A DNA stretch of 56,017 bases from Pseudomonas fluorescens (GTDB lineage Bacteria > Pseudomonadota > Gammaproteobacteria > Pseudomonadales > Pseudomonadaceae). Below are positions 25,525-33,992 of the stretch, in pieces. Within the stretch, counting starts at the first letter, position 1, and each line of letters starts with the position of its first letter. The notes under the pieces are model-generated. The model saw only the letters and a list, made by a program, of their open reading frames with translations. It had not been told where the DNA came from and ran no database searches. Location: NCBI RefSeq assembly GCF_000968015.1, contig NZ_LACH01000058.1:1-56017 (forward strand), in the 5' to 3' direction. Both the position numbers and the translations under genes were made by a program.

Positions 25525-26844
25525 ATGATTAATGCTGTAATTGCCGCGGTCGGCGTCATGCTGATTCTCAGCCTGTCCCGCGTGCACGTAGTGATCGCGC
25601 TGATCGTGGGCGCCCTGGTGGGTGGATTGACCGGTGGCCTGGGCATCGAGGCAACATTAAAAGCCTTCAACAGCGGCCTCGGTGGTGGCGCGACGGTCGC
25701 GTTGTCCTACGCATTGCTCGGCGCTTTCGCCGTGGCCATTGCCAAGTCTGGCCTGGCGCACGCCCTGGCCGACAAAGCCTTGCTGATGGTCGACCGCCAG
25801 CACGCCAGCGGTGGCCGTCAGGTCAAATGGCTGTTGATCGGTTTGCTGTGGGGGGTGGCCATCGCTTCGCAGAACATTCTGCCGATACATATCGCCTTCA
25901 TTCCGCTGCTGGTACCGCCGCTTTTATATGTACTGACCAAGCTGCAACTGGATCGTCGGTTGATTGCTTGCGTCATGACCTTCGGCCTGATTACGCCGTA
26001 CATGTTCTTGCCCGTGGGTTTCGGCAACATCTTCCTTAATGAAATCCTGCTGGCCAACGTCGCCCGTAGCGGTGTGGACATCAGCGGCATCAACGTCACC
26101 CATGCCATGGGGATTCCGGCATTGGGCATGGTCGTCGGGCTCGCGGCAGCGTTTGTCAGCTACCGCAAGAAGCGCGTCTACGATCTGGAGAAGATCGAGC
26201 AGGTCGAACAGGTCGCGGTGCAGTACAACCCGTTGAGCCTGATGATCGCCGGTCTGGCCATCGCGGTGGCGTTCATCGTTCAGCTGTTGCTGGATTCGAT
26301 GATCATCGGTGCGCTGACAGGCTTTCTGATTTTTTCGGTGTCGGGGATCGTGAAGTGGCGTGAAACCGACGACCTGTTCACCGAAGGCATGAAGATGATG
26401 GCGATGATCGGTTTCATCATGATCGCAGCGTCCGGTTTTGCCGAAGTGATGAAAGCCACCGGTCAGGTGCAGACACTGGTCGAAGCCTCGGCCTCGTGGA
26501 TCGACCACAGCAAAGGGATTGGCGCGTTGTTGATGTTGCTGGTTGGCCTGTTGGTGACCATGGGTATCGGTTCGTCGTTTTCCACGGTGCCGATACTCGC
26601 CGCGATTTTTGTGCCGTTGTGCGTACAGTTGGGTTTCAGCCCGATCGCGATCGTGTGCATCGTCGGCACTGCCGGCGCCTTGGGTGATGCCGGTTCGCCA
26701 GCCTCGGACTCGACCCTCGGCCCGACCTCCGGTCTGAACATCGACGGCCAGCATCACCATATCTGGGACACCGTGGTCCCGACCTTCCTGCACTACAACC
26801 TTCCGTTGCTGGCGTTCGGCTGGGTGGCGGCGATGGTCCTTTAA
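25525..26844 (+). CDS. Na+/H+ antiporter-family or related inner-membrane transporter (PA2653-like)
   Basis: Integral membrane protein of 439 aa with about twelve hydrophobic segments. Conserved polar stretches in the second half include MGIGSSFSTVPI and GDAGSPASDSTLGPTSGL, as in the NhaC-like/YuiF group. GAGG precedes the ATG at 25525. It lies between two chemoreceptor genes, as I recall for PA2653. It may transport a compound that the neighbouring receptors sense, possibly an amine or amino acid; the antiporter label is only a family name. Confidence 0.75.
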   Translation: MINAVIAAVGVMLILSLSRVHVVIALIVGALVGGLTGGLGIEATLKAFNSGLGGGATVALSYALLGAFAVAIAKSGLAHALADKALLMVDRQHASGGRQVKWLLIGLLWGVAIASQNILPIHIAFIPLLVPPLLYVLTKLQLDRRLIACVMTFGLITPYMFLPVGFGNIFLNEILLANVARSGVDISGINVTHAMGIPALGMVVGLAAAFVSYRKKRVYDLEKIEQVEQVAVQYNPLSLMIAGLAIAVAFIVQLLLDSMIIGALTGFLIFSVSGIVKWRETDDLFTEGMKMMAMIGFIMIAASGFAEVMKATGQVQTLVEASASWIDHSKGIGALLMLLVGLLVTMGIGSSFSTVPILAAIFVPLCVQLGFSPIAIVCIVGTAGALGDAGSPASDSTLGPTSGLNIDGQHHHIWDTVVPTFLHYNLPLLAFGWVAAMVL

Positions 26845-26850
26845 AAGTAG

Positions 26851-26937
26851 AAGATCAAAAGATCGCAGCCTTCGGCAGCTCCTACAGGGTGTACGCCATT
26901 CAAATGTAGGAGCTGCCGAAGGCTGCGATCTTTTTTT
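26851..26937. repeat. Inverted repeat, GATCGCAGCCT family
   Basis: The arms AAAAGATCGCAGCCTTCGGC and GCCGAAGGCTGCGATCTTTT are exact complements and continue through AGCTCCTACA. The right arm ends in a run of T, so it could terminate the transporter transcript. Confidence 0.9.
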
Positions 26938-27011
26938 GGGTGTTCAACTTTTGGTTTCGCGTGCCGTTAAAGCCTTTAACCACGCCAATAAAATCAAAAG
27001 AGTGAACCGTC

Positions 27012-28694
27012 ATGCGCATGAGCCTGAAGGCTAAAGTCCTGTCCCTTGCCGTCCTCCCGGTGTTGCTCTTTGCGCTGGTCATCAGCCTGACCACGTTGTT
27101 CATTCTGCAGGAGCAGGCCCGCAAGGAAGTCGAGGAAACCCGCCAACGCCTGCTCAGCGATGCCAAGGCGACGCTGCAAAGCTACGTCGCCGTGGCCATG
27201 ACCACGATCAAACCGCTCTACGACGCGGCCGCCCCCGGTGATGACGCGGCGCGGGCCCAAGTGGTCAAGTTGCTGTCGAGCATCACCTATGGCAAGGACG
27301 GCTACTTCTTCGGCTACGACTCCAACACCGTGCGCCTGTTCAAGGCCAACAGCCCTGAAGGCGTGGGCCAGAGCTTCAAGGACAACCGCGATCCGAACGG
27401 TGTCTACGTCAACCGCGACCTGGTGAAAGTCGCCAAGGACGGCACCCACTACCTGCAATACAGCTCACCGCTGCCCGGCAACACCCAAGTGCTGGTGCCG
27501 AAACTGGGCTACACCGAATACCTGCCGAAGTGGGACATGGCGGTCGGTACGTCGGTCAACCTTGACGGCATCGAAGCCCAAGTGGCACTGGTCGAAATCA
27601 AGGTCCAGGAGCGCATGCAAGGCGTGGTGCTGAGCATCGTCGGGATTGCCGCCGTGGTGCTGTTGGTGATTGCCGCCGCCGGGATGCTGTTGGCCAACAC
27701 GATCCTGCGTCCGCTGAACCTGATGAAAGCCAACCTCGATGACATCGCGGCAGGTGAGGGCGACCTGACGCGTCGCCTGACCATCACCAGCCAGGATGAA
27801 CTCGGCGAACTGGCCGGCTCGTTCAACCGCTTCGTCGACAAGATCCATGGCCTGGTGCGCCAGATCACCGAAATGACCTCGCAACTGACCGGGCTGGTGA
27901 ATCAGGTCTCCGATCAGGCGCAGCGCTCGGATCAGGCCATGGAGCGTCAGCGTCACGAGACCGATCAGGTCGCCACGGCGATCAACCAAATGTCCGCCGC
28001 TGCTCAGGAAGTGGCGAAAAGCGCACAAAACGCCGCGGTGGCTGCCCAGCAGACCGACGAAGAAGGCCAGGCTGCCAAGCGTGTGGTGGCCGGCAGCATC
28101 GTGAAGATTCATGCGTTGGTGGACGACATTCGCAGCAGTGGCGTGTCTCTGGACAGTCTGCAAAAAGACGTGTCGTCGATTGTCAGCGTGCTCGGCGTGA
28201 TCCGTTCGATTGCCGAGCAGACCAACCTGCTGGCCCTCAACGCCGCCATCGAAGCTGCCCGTGCCGGTGAGGCCGGGCGTGGCTTTGCGGTGGTGGCCGA
28301 TGAGGTTCGAGCGCTGGCCAGTCGTACGCAAATCAGCACCCAGGAAATCCAGGGCATGATTGATCGGTTGCAGGCCGGCACTCAGTCGGCGGTGGAAGCA
28401 ATGCGCCGTTCCAGCGAGGCCGGCGATGGCACGTCGGCTCAGGCCAACGAGGCGGGGGCATCGCTGGACACCATGGCCCAGTTGATCGGCACCATCAACT
28501 CGATGAACGCGCAGATCGCCAGCGCCGCCGAAGAGCAGACCGCCGTGGCCGAAGAGATCAACCGCAGCGTGCATCAGATCGCCGTAGCCGTGGACAGCGT
28601 GGCCGACGAAACCCAACTCGGCGCCCAGACCTCCCGCAGCCTCGCCGACCTCGGCCAGCGCCTGGGCAAACTGGTGGGTCAGTTCCGTATCTGA
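27012..28694 (+). CDS. Methyl-accepting chemotaxis protein with sCache_2 sensor (CtpM-like)
   Basis: Chemoreceptor of 560 aa. The first helix is at about 12-34; a single-Cache domain follows (about 40-190) with YGKDGYFFGYDSNTVRLF and KLGYTEYLPKWDMAVGTSV. The second helix is at about 205-230, then HAMP and the MCP signalling domain with EQTNLLALNAAIEAARAGE. A second ATG six bases downstream is an alternative start. By gene order it matches P. aeruginosa PA2652 (CtpM), a malate receptor; sCache_2 domains commonly bind small organic acids. The ligand is inferred. Confidence 0.88.
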   Translation: MRMSLKAKVLSLAVLPVLLFALVISLTTLFILQEQARKEVEETRQRLLSDAKATLQSYVAVAMTTIKPLYDAAAPGDDAARAQVVKLLSSITYGKDGYFFGYDSNTVRLFKANSPEGVGQSFKDNRDPNGVYVNRDLVKVAKDGTHYLQYSSPLPGNTQVLVPKLGYTEYLPKWDMAVGTSVNLDGIEAQVALVEIKVQERMQGVVLSIVGIAAVVLLVIAAAGMLLANTILRPLNLMKANLDDIAAGEGDLTRRLTITSQDELGELAGSFNRFVDKIHGLVRQITEMTSQLTGLVNQVSDQAQRSDQAMERQRHETDQVATAINQMSAAAQEVAKSAQNAAVAAQQTDEEGQAAKRVVAGSIVKIHALVDDIRSSGVSLDSLQKDVSSIVSVLGVIRSIAEQTNLLALNAAIEAARAGEAGRGFAVVADEVRALASRTQISTQEIQGMIDRLQAGTQSAVEAMRRSSEAGDGTSAQANEAGASLDTMAQLIGTINSMNAQIASAAEEQTAVAEEINRSVHQIAVAVDSVADETQLGAQTSRSLADLGQRLGKLVGQFRI

Positions 28695-28705
28695 CACCCC
28701 GAAGA

Positions 28706-28801
28706 ACCTGTGGGAGTGAGCCTGCTCGCGATAGCGGTCTATCAGCCAACATCAATGTTGGATGTGACGACCCCATCGCGAGCAGGCTCACTCCCACAGG
28801 G
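28706..28801. repeat. REP-like pair at a convergent junction
   Basis: CCTGTGGGAGTGAGCCTGCT at the left and AGCAGGCTCACTCCCACAGG at the right are exact complements, including a matched substitution (GTGAG with CTCAC) relative to other copies. It separates the chemoreceptor from the convergent LysR gene. Confidence 0.92.
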
Positions 28802-28822
28802 ATTGCAGTTAACCGACAGCTA

Positions 28823-29758
28823 TCAGGGCCTGTCCCAGTAGGGCACCGTGCCAAAGCATTCCACGAAGAAATCGATCACCGTCCGCACCTTCACCGACAA
28901 CCGCCGGCTCCCAGGCCACAGCACCGCAATCTGCTGCGGCTCCAGGCTGTTAGATACCTGATACGCCCCGAGCACTGGCACCAGCGTGCCGTTGCGCACC
29001 GCTTCACCAATCAGCCACGACGGAAACATCACCAGCCCCAAGCCTTGTTCGGCGGCTTGCGTCAGGGTGTCGGCGTGGTTGCCGGTGATCGGTCCCTTCA
29101 CCGACCAGGGCGTCCAGTCCTGCTGATCCTTGCGGAAAAACCAGCGTTGCTGACCGGTCGCGCCCTTATAGGCCAGGCACTGATGCGCGGCCAGTTCTCC
29201 GGGGTGTTGCGGCGTGCCGTGACGTTCCAGATAGGCTGGGCTTGCGGCGACTTGAAAACGATGGGGCGCCAGAATCCGCGCCTGCATGCTCGAATCGTGC
29301 AGCGGGCCGATGCGAAACAGCAGGTCGGCGCCTTCCTGCAGCGGGTCGACGTAGCTGTCGGTCTGCTGGATATCCAGTTGCAGTTTCGGGTAACGCTCGC
29401 AGAGCCTTCCCAGCCACGGCGTCAGGTGCCGCTGACCGAACACCACTGGCGCATTGATCCGCACCAGTCCGCTCGGTTCGCTTTGCTGTTCCTGCAAGGC
29501 CTGTTCGGCCTCTTCGAGTTGCACCAGCACCAGCCGCGCGTGATGACCGAGCATGCGCCCGGCTTCGGTGGGCGAGACGGCGCGGGTGTGGCGATACAGC
29601 AATTGCTGGCTCAGCGCTTGTTCCATCAATTGGATTTGCCGGGAAATCGAAGAGGGTGCCAGGCCCTCGCGGCGGGCGACTTCGGAAAAACTGCCGTGAT
29701 CCAGCACCGCTACAAATAGCCGAAGTGCCTTGAATCCCAGATCGTTGAGGCCATGCAT
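28823..29758 (-). CDS. LysR-family transcriptional regulator
   Basis: Regulator of 311 aa. The N-terminal winged helix includes SFSEVARREGLAPSSISRQI and the wing SPTEAGRML. The C-terminal effector domain (about 95-300) has PVVFGQRHLTPWL and a typical co-inducer fold. It is divergent from the two YdcZ-like genes across 174 bp, so it probably controls them. Inducer unknown. Confidence 0.9.
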   Translation of the reverse strand: MHGLNDLGFKALRLFVAVLDHGSFSEVARREGLAPSSISRQIQLMEQALSQQLLYRHTRAVSPTEAGRMLGHHARLVLVQLEEAEQALQEQQSEPSGLVRINAPVVFGQRHLTPWLGRLCERYPKLQLDIQQTDSYVDPLQEGADLLFRIGPLHDSSMQARILAPHRFQVAASPAYLERHGTPQHPGELAAHQCLAYKGATGQQRWFFRKDQQDWTPWSVKGPITGNHADTLTQAAEQGLGLVMFPSWLIGEAVRNGTLVPVLGAYQVSNSLEPQQIAVLWPGSRRLSVKVRTVIDFFVECFGTVPYWDRP

Positions 29759-29865
29759 GACGAAACCTGCTGTGCGAGTTACGCAAAAGTGTTGTCAGGA
29801 TGCTCCCATTTATCGCAAAGGATCGCCAGCCGATAATGCGCGCCAACTCCACTGAGAACACAAAA

Positions 29866-29896
29866 CCCTGTGGGAGCAAGCTCGCTCCCACAAGGG
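29866..29896. repeat. Collapsed REP palindrome
   Basis: CCCTGTGGGAGC and GCTCCCACAAGGGG lie almost back to back with AAGCTC between, a shortened REP pair with one-base differences. It lies in the divergent promoter region of the LysR gene and the YdcZ pair. Confidence 0.85.
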
Positions 29897-29932
29897 GTTG
29901 TGTTCTATCTGATAACTGGTAGGTGTCCCCTC

Positions 29933-30427
29933 ATGCACACTTCTTCAATCGACGACGTTGGCGTTGTCGCCACGCCGACCACCCAGCCGGGGCTGCGGCT
30001 GTTGCTGCTGCCGCTGGTGATTCTGGCCGGCATGGGCCTGTCCGTGGAGGCCGGTTTGCTCGGGCCGCTCGGGGTTCAGGTCGGGCACTTGTGGGCGACC
30101 TTGAGCATCTTCGGTGTCGGCTCGGCGATTCTGTTTTTGCTATTGCTGTTCAGCGGTCCGCAGCAGGGACCGGCCTTGAATGAGCTGCCGCGCTGGCAGT
30201 TGATCGGCGGGTTCCTGGGGCCGATGTACGTGATCGTGTTGACCTTGGCCACGCCGCACATCGGCATTGCCATGACGATGATCGCGATCCTCTCCGGGCA
30301 GGTCGGCAAAAGCGTGTTGATCGACCACTTCGGCTGGTTCGGTGCTACCCGCAAAAAGGTCAACGGTGAACGTTGGCTGGCCTTGCTGTTGATTGTCGCG
30401 GCACTTGTACTGATTGCTCGGGGTTGA
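29933..30427 (+). CDS. YdcZ/DUF606-family membrane protein 1
   Basis: Small inner-membrane protein of 164 aa with about five hydrophobic helices, of the DUF606 (YdcZ) group within the drug/metabolite transporter clan. It carries ALNELPRWQLIGGFLGPMYV and SVLIDHFGWFG, which recur in the next gene (DVPKWQLSGALFGVVYM and MLIDNFGWLG). The ATG at 29933 has AGGTG upstream. The gene overlaps its paralogue by one base. The pair probably forms a heteromeric carrier; substrate unknown. Confidence 0.82.
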   Translation: MHTSSIDDVGVVATPTTQPGLRLLLLPLVILAGMGLSVEAGLLGPLGVQVGHLWATLSIFGVGSAILFLLLLFSGPQQGPALNELPRWQLIGGFLGPMYVIVLTLATPHIGIAMTMIAILSGQVGKSVLIDHFGWFGATRKKVNGERWLALLLIVAALVLIARG

Positions 30428-30882
30428 TGATGAATCTGATTATTTTGTTGGCGGTGGTCGTGGCCGCCGGTGCGGTGTTGAGTGTCCAGGCGGCGATCAA
30501 TGGGCGGTTGGGCGAAACGGTTGGCGTGTTGCGCAGCAGTTTGTTGACCTTCGTGGTCGGTGCCGTGACCACCGGGCTGCTGATCCTGTTTTTCGAACCG
30601 GCCCATGCCATGAGTTTGCTGGACGTGCCGAAATGGCAGCTCAGCGGTGCGCTGTTCGGAGTGGTGTACATGATGGTGATGGTGGGCGCGGTGCCGCGGG
30701 TCGGCACGGCGGTGGCGACGGTGGCGGTGATCGTCGGGCAACTGGGGATGGGGATGTTGATCGATAACTTCGGCTGGCTGGGCAACCCGGCGATCCAGTT
30801 GTCCAGCAGCCGGATACTGGCGATGGTGTGTCTGGGGTTGGCGTTGGTGTTCATGTATCGCAGCAGTACCCGGCAGGCATAA
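30427..30882 (+). CDS. YdcZ/DUF606-family membrane protein 2
   Basis: Paralogue of the preceding gene, 151 aa and about five helices. The start ATG overlaps the previous stop (TGATG), indicating coupled translation; an ATG directly after is possible. Half-size transporters of this clan need a partner, so equal expression of the two is consistent with a heterodimer. The divergent LysR gene is the likely regulator. Confidence 0.82.
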   Translation: MMNLIILLAVVVAAGAVLSVQAAINGRLGETVGVLRSSLLTFVVGAVTTGLLILFFEPAHAMSLLDVPKWQLSGALFGVVYMMVMVGAVPRVGTAVATVAVIVGQLGMGMLIDNFGWLGNPAIQLSSSRILAMVCLGLALVFMYRSSTRQA

Positions 30883-30893
30883 CGCTGACCTTC

Positions 30894-30990
30894 CTTGGAG
30901 CTGCCGCAGGCTGCGATCTTTTGATCCTGATCTTTGGAAGCGTTGGCATCGCCAAAGATCAAAAGATCGCAGCCTGCTTCAGCTCCTACA
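30894..30990. repeat. Inverted repeat, GATCGCAGCCT family
   Basis: GGAGCTGCCGCAGGCTGCGA at the left and TCGCAGCCTGCTTCAGCTCC at the right are near complements, with an inner TGATCTTTGG/CCAAAGATCA stem. It lies between the YdcZ pair and the metallothionein gene. Confidence 0.9.
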
Positions 30991-31044
30991 CTGGTATTAC
31001 GGTGCGCGTCGCACCGGACGACCACAACCAATGGAGTCAGACTC

Positions 31045-31209
31045 ATGATCGACAGTGAAAGTATCTGCGACTGCCCTAAATGCAACTGCAAGCTGGGCGA
31101 ACATCCGATCGCGCGCCACGGCAAGCACTTTTGCTGTGAAGCCTGCGCCAAGCACCACGAACATGGCGAAGAATGTGCGAGCAAGGGCTGCAAGTGCGCC
31201 CAACGCTGA
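31045..31209 (+). CDS. Bacterial metallothionein (SmtA/PmtA-like)
   Basis: Cysteine-rich protein of 54 aa with nine Cys and several His: CDCPKCNCKLG at the N-terminal side, FCCEACAKHH in the middle and CASKGCKC at the end. This is the BmtA/SmtA zinc-finger-containing type that sequesters Zn, Cd or Cu in the cytoplasm. GGAG lies about nine bases before the ATG and a strong bidirectional terminator follows. It is a single gene; no SmtB-type repressor is adjacent. Confidence 0.93.
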   Translation: MIDSESICDCPKCNCKLGEHPIARHGKHFCCEACAKHHEHGEECASKGCKCAQR

Positions 31210-31224
31210 CCACTCATCCAAAAA

Positions 31225-31252
31225 AAAGTGGAGCCTGATCGGGCTCCACTTT
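31225..31252. terminator. Bidirectional rho-independent terminator
   Basis: AAAGTGGAGCC and GGCTCCACTTT form an 11-base stem around TGATCG, between the convergent metallothionein and DUF6555-like genes, with A-run and T-rich flanks on the two sides. Confidence 0.9.
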
Positions 31253-31256
31253 CATT

Positions 31257-31484
31257 TCAATTTGCCGGCCGCCACTTGACGTTTTCCACGCCGAACTTCT
31301 CTGCCATCGGCTTGCTGGTTTTTTGCACCTTCTCTCGGCCAAAGCGAGGGATTCGTCCGACCCCCGCGTCGCAACTCGCCCAATGCCAAGCCTCCGCATT
31401 ATCCATCTTGTCCAGGCGGATGATGAAAGACTTGGGCGCGCCATGAAGGGTGTATTCAATGACGAAAAGTTTTGCGTTGTTCAT
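31257..31484 (-). CDS. Small conserved Pseudomonas protein (DUF6555-like)
   Basis: Protein of 75 aa of unknown function, beginning MNNAKLFVIEY and carrying SFIIRLDKMDNAEAWHW. I remember similar short proteins widely in Pseudomonas. GGGAGGA lies upstream; an ATG at 31493 is only about three bases from it and the ATG at 31484 about twelve, so the start is uncertain by three codons. No signal peptide or membrane segment is visible. Confidence 0.72.
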   Translation of the reverse strand: MNNAKLFVIEYTLHGAPKSFIIRLDKMDNAEAWHWASCDAGVGRIPRFGREKVQKTSKPMAEKFGVENVKWRPAN

Positions 31485-31630
31485 ATAGCCCATATTCCTC
31501 CCTGTGGTAATACAAGGATCGTCGGGGTTACGGAAAATTCAGTCGGATTGGCGGACGGGTTTCGCCAGTGGCGACAAGGCGGGTGGCTCGTTACCATGCA
31601 ATCTCTGAAACCCCCCAATGATTGCTGACC

Positions 31631-32428
31631 ATGGCCCTTGCCGCCCCTCCAGACCTTAGTGACACCGATGTGCCCGTGCAACCGCTGGCGCGCACCTATC
31701 CGCGCGGCTTGTACATTGAGCCGCATGAGCATGTCTGGGGGCAGTTGCTATATGCGATGAGCGGGGTGATGTGGGTCGAGACGCCCCATGAAGCGCTGGT
31801 GGTGCCGCCGCAACGAGCCGTGTGGCTGCCGCCGGGTGTGCCCCACGGGATTCGCGTGGTCTCGGATTTACAGATGCGTAACATTTACTTGCGGCCCTCA
31901 TTGGCGGCGACGCTGGACGACACGGTTCAGGTGATCGAAGTCGGCGGACTGCTGCGCGAGTTGATCGTCGGGCTGGTGGAGCAGGGCGACGATGGCGCGC
32001 CCGAGTATTACGAAGCGCTGGTCGGCCTGGCGCTGCTGGAGCTTAGGCGAGCCCGGCGCTCGCTGCTGAAGATTCCATTGCCGGATGATTCCGACCGGCG
32101 CCTGATGAACCTGTGCCAGGCGGTCATGGCCGCGCCATCACTGAACATTGCTTTCGAACAACACGCCGAAAACGCCGGTGCCAGCGTGCGCACCCTGGCG
32201 CGGTTGTTCAAGGACGGTTTGGGCATGGGCTTCGCCGAATGGCGGCGCCAGGTGCAATTGGCGACGGCGGTGGCGGAGTTGATCCAGGGCGTGCCGGTCA
32301 GTGCGATTGCCCGGGAGCTGGGTTACTCACCGAGCAGCTTCAGCGACATGTTCCGCCGGGAACTGGGTGTCGCGCCTTCGCAATTTTCGGCGAGCCAACG
32401 TCAGGCCGAGGCAGAACAAAACTTGTAG
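31631..32428 (+). CDS. AraC-family regulator with N-terminal cupin
   Basis: Regulator of 265 aa. The N-terminal part (about 20-110) is a cupin-like sensor with EPHEHVWGQLLYAMSG and VVPPQRAVWLPPGVPHGI. The C-terminal part (about 165-260) is the AraC DNA-binding domain with SVRTLARLFKDGLGMGFAEW and AIARELGYSPSSFSDMFRRE. Two genes follow on the same strand (XapX protein and a quinone-reductase-like protein). A short repeat lies between, so control of them is only possible. Confidence 0.87.
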   Translation: MALAAPPDLSDTDVPVQPLARTYPRGLYIEPHEHVWGQLLYAMSGVMWVETPHEALVVPPQRAVWLPPGVPHGIRVVSDLQMRNIYLRPSLAATLDDTVQVIEVGGLLRELIVGLVEQGDDGAPEYYEALVGLALLELRRARRSLLKIPLPDDSDRRLMNLCQAVMAAPSLNIAFEQHAENAGASVRTLARLFKDGLGMGFAEWRRQVQLATAVAELIQGVPVSAIARELGYSPSSFSDMFRRELGVAPSQFSASQRQAEAEQNL

Positions 32429-32453
32429 CAGCTGGCGGAGCCTGCTGCTACAC
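32424..32453. repeat. Short hairpin repeat
   Basis: TGTAGCAGCTGGCGGAGCCTGCTGCTACA folds into a single hairpin. The core resembles one arm of the GATCGCAGCCT family with GTAGCAGCTGGCG; a truncated copy also begins at the very end of the window. Confidence 0.8.
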
Positions 32454-32568
32454 GTTCGCCTTGCATTCGGCATTAGCATTTTGGCCGATATTCAGAAGCA
32501 CTTGGCCGGTGCTCGTCGCTACCGATCCCTAGACTCTGGGCTTACCTTAATTGCCCACGGAGTCCGCC

Positions 32569-32742
32569 ATGAGTTACCTCATCTCATTGGTCATCGGTCT
32601 GGGCGTCGGTCTGCTCTACGGCGCTCTGGATTTTCGTTCCCCCGCACCACCGGCCATCGCGCTGGTAGGGCTGCTCGGCATGTTGGCCGGTGAGAAGGTG
32701 TGGCCAATGGGCCGGCAACTGGTCACTGGCTGGATCTCCTGA
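32569..32742 (+). CDS. XapX-domain small membrane protein
   Basis: Membrane protein of 57 aa with two hydrophobic stretches (residues 2-22 and 30-45). It carries GLGVGLLYGALDFRSPAPP and GLLGMLAGEK, the XapX (DUF1427) pattern. The function of this family is unknown. It lies 28 bp ahead of the quinone-reductase-like gene on the same strand, so cotranscription is likely. Confidence 0.8.
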   Translation: MSYLISLVIGLGVGLLYGALDFRSPAPPAIALVGLLGMLAGEKVWPMGRQLVTGWIS

Positions 32743-32770
32743 ACCGTTTATTCATTCGAGGGTAACGCTC

Positions 32771-33727
32771 ATGAAAGCACTGCAATTCGACAAGACCGGT
32801 GACCTCTCGGCCCTGCGCTACGTTGAAGTTCCAACCCCCGTCCCCGGCGCCGATGAAGTGCTGGTCCAGATCAAGGCCGCCGGCCTCAACCCCAGCGATG
32901 TGAAGAATGTTCTGGGGCGTTTTCCCTACACCACACTGCCGCGGATTCCCGGTCGTGATTTCGCCGGTGTGGTCGTTGAAGGCCCGCAGGCGCTGATCGG
33001 TCAGGAAGTCTGGGGCACCGGCCGTGAACTGGGCTTTTTCGCCGACGGCTCCCATGCACAATTCGTCAAACTGCCGGCCAATGGCGTGGCGCAAAAGCCG
33101 ACCCATCTGAGTTTTGCCCAGGCGGCAAGCCTCGGCGTGCCGTACACCACAGCGTGGGATGCGTTGGAGCGAAGTGGGGTGACGGCCGAAACCCGGTTGC
33201 TGGTGATCGGTGGCGGGGCGGTTGGCACTGCGGCACTGGCGCTGGCCAAGGTGCGTGGCGCTCAAGTACTGGCAGCGGCGCGGCGGCCGGAACAGGTCAA
33301 GGAGTTGCAGGCCCAGGGGTATCAGACGCTGCAACTGGATAAACCCGAGGACCTCGGCGCACAGGTGAATGCCGTGTATGCCAGCGGCGCTGATGTAATT
33401 TTCGACACCACCGGTTTCTGGCTCCCGGCCTCGGTCCCGGCGCTGGCCGCGTTCGGTCGCATCGCGATCATCGCCGCACCGGTGGACGGTCTGGTGCAAT
33501 TGCCGGCCCTGGCGCTGTATCGCAAGGGTGGTTCGGTGGTGGGGATCAACTCGTTGTTGTACGGCGTCCAGGCGTGCTCGGCAATGCTTGAGCAATTCGG
33601 TACGTTCTTCGACCAGGGGCTGTTGCCGTTGCCCGAGGGCTTGTTTGAATCACCGTTGGCCGAAGGGCTGGCGCGGTATGCCGAGGTGAGTCAAGGCAGT
33701 GGTGACAAGGTGATTTTGTTGCCATAA
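32771..33727 (+). CDS. Zinc-independent alcohol dehydrogenase/quinone oxidoreductase-like protein
   Basis: MDR-family NADP(H) enzyme of 318 aa. The N-terminal GroES-like part includes AAGLNPSDVKNVLG and IPGRDFAGVVVEG. The Rossmann segment is LLVIGGGAVGTAALALAKVRG. The zinc ligands of classical alcohol dehydrogenases are absent, as in quinone oxidoreductases. The ATG at 32771 follows GAGGGTAA. It probably forms a unit with the XapX gene. Substrate unknown; reduction of quinones or enones is typical. Confidence 0.85.
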   Translation: MKALQFDKTGDLSALRYVEVPTPVPGADEVLVQIKAAGLNPSDVKNVLGRFPYTTLPRIPGRDFAGVVVEGPQALIGQEVWGTGRELGFFADGSHAQFVKLPANGVAQKPTHLSFAQAASLGVPYTTAWDALERSGVTAETRLLVIGGGAVGTAALALAKVRGAQVLAAARRPEQVKELQAQGYQTLQLDKPEDLGAQVNAVYASGADVIFDTTGFWLPASVPALAAFGRIAIIAAPVDGLVQLPALALYRKGGSVVGINSLLYGVQACSAMLEQFGTFFDQGLLPLPEGLFESPLAEGLARYAEVSQGSGDKVILLP

Positions 33728-33737
33728 CCCCAATCCA

Positions 33738-33829
33738 ATGTGGGAGCGAGCTTGCTCGCGAAAGCGGGCTGACATTCAACATCGATGTCGACTGTCAGTC
33801 CGCTTTCGCGAGCAAGCCCGCTCCCAGCG
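33738..33829. repeat. REP-like pair
   Basis: TGGGAGCGAGCTTGCTCGCG and CGCGAGCAAGCCCGCTCCCA face each other about 45 bp apart; there is one mismatch in the right arm. The inner flanks AAAGCGG/CCGCTTT are also complementary. It lies between the quinone-reductase-like gene and selD. Confidence 0.9.
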
Positions 33830-33992
33830 ACTCGCAAACGTTTGCACAAGGCATGCCAGTTTTTCTCAAGGTACGGAAAAGGCTGAGGAATTGATGGTTT
33901 AACTGTCCTTTCGGTCAACGATTCGTGGAGCCTCGGGGGAGACGACGTTGATGTAGACTCTTCGGCATTGACTTCACGAGGTGTGTCCCCCC

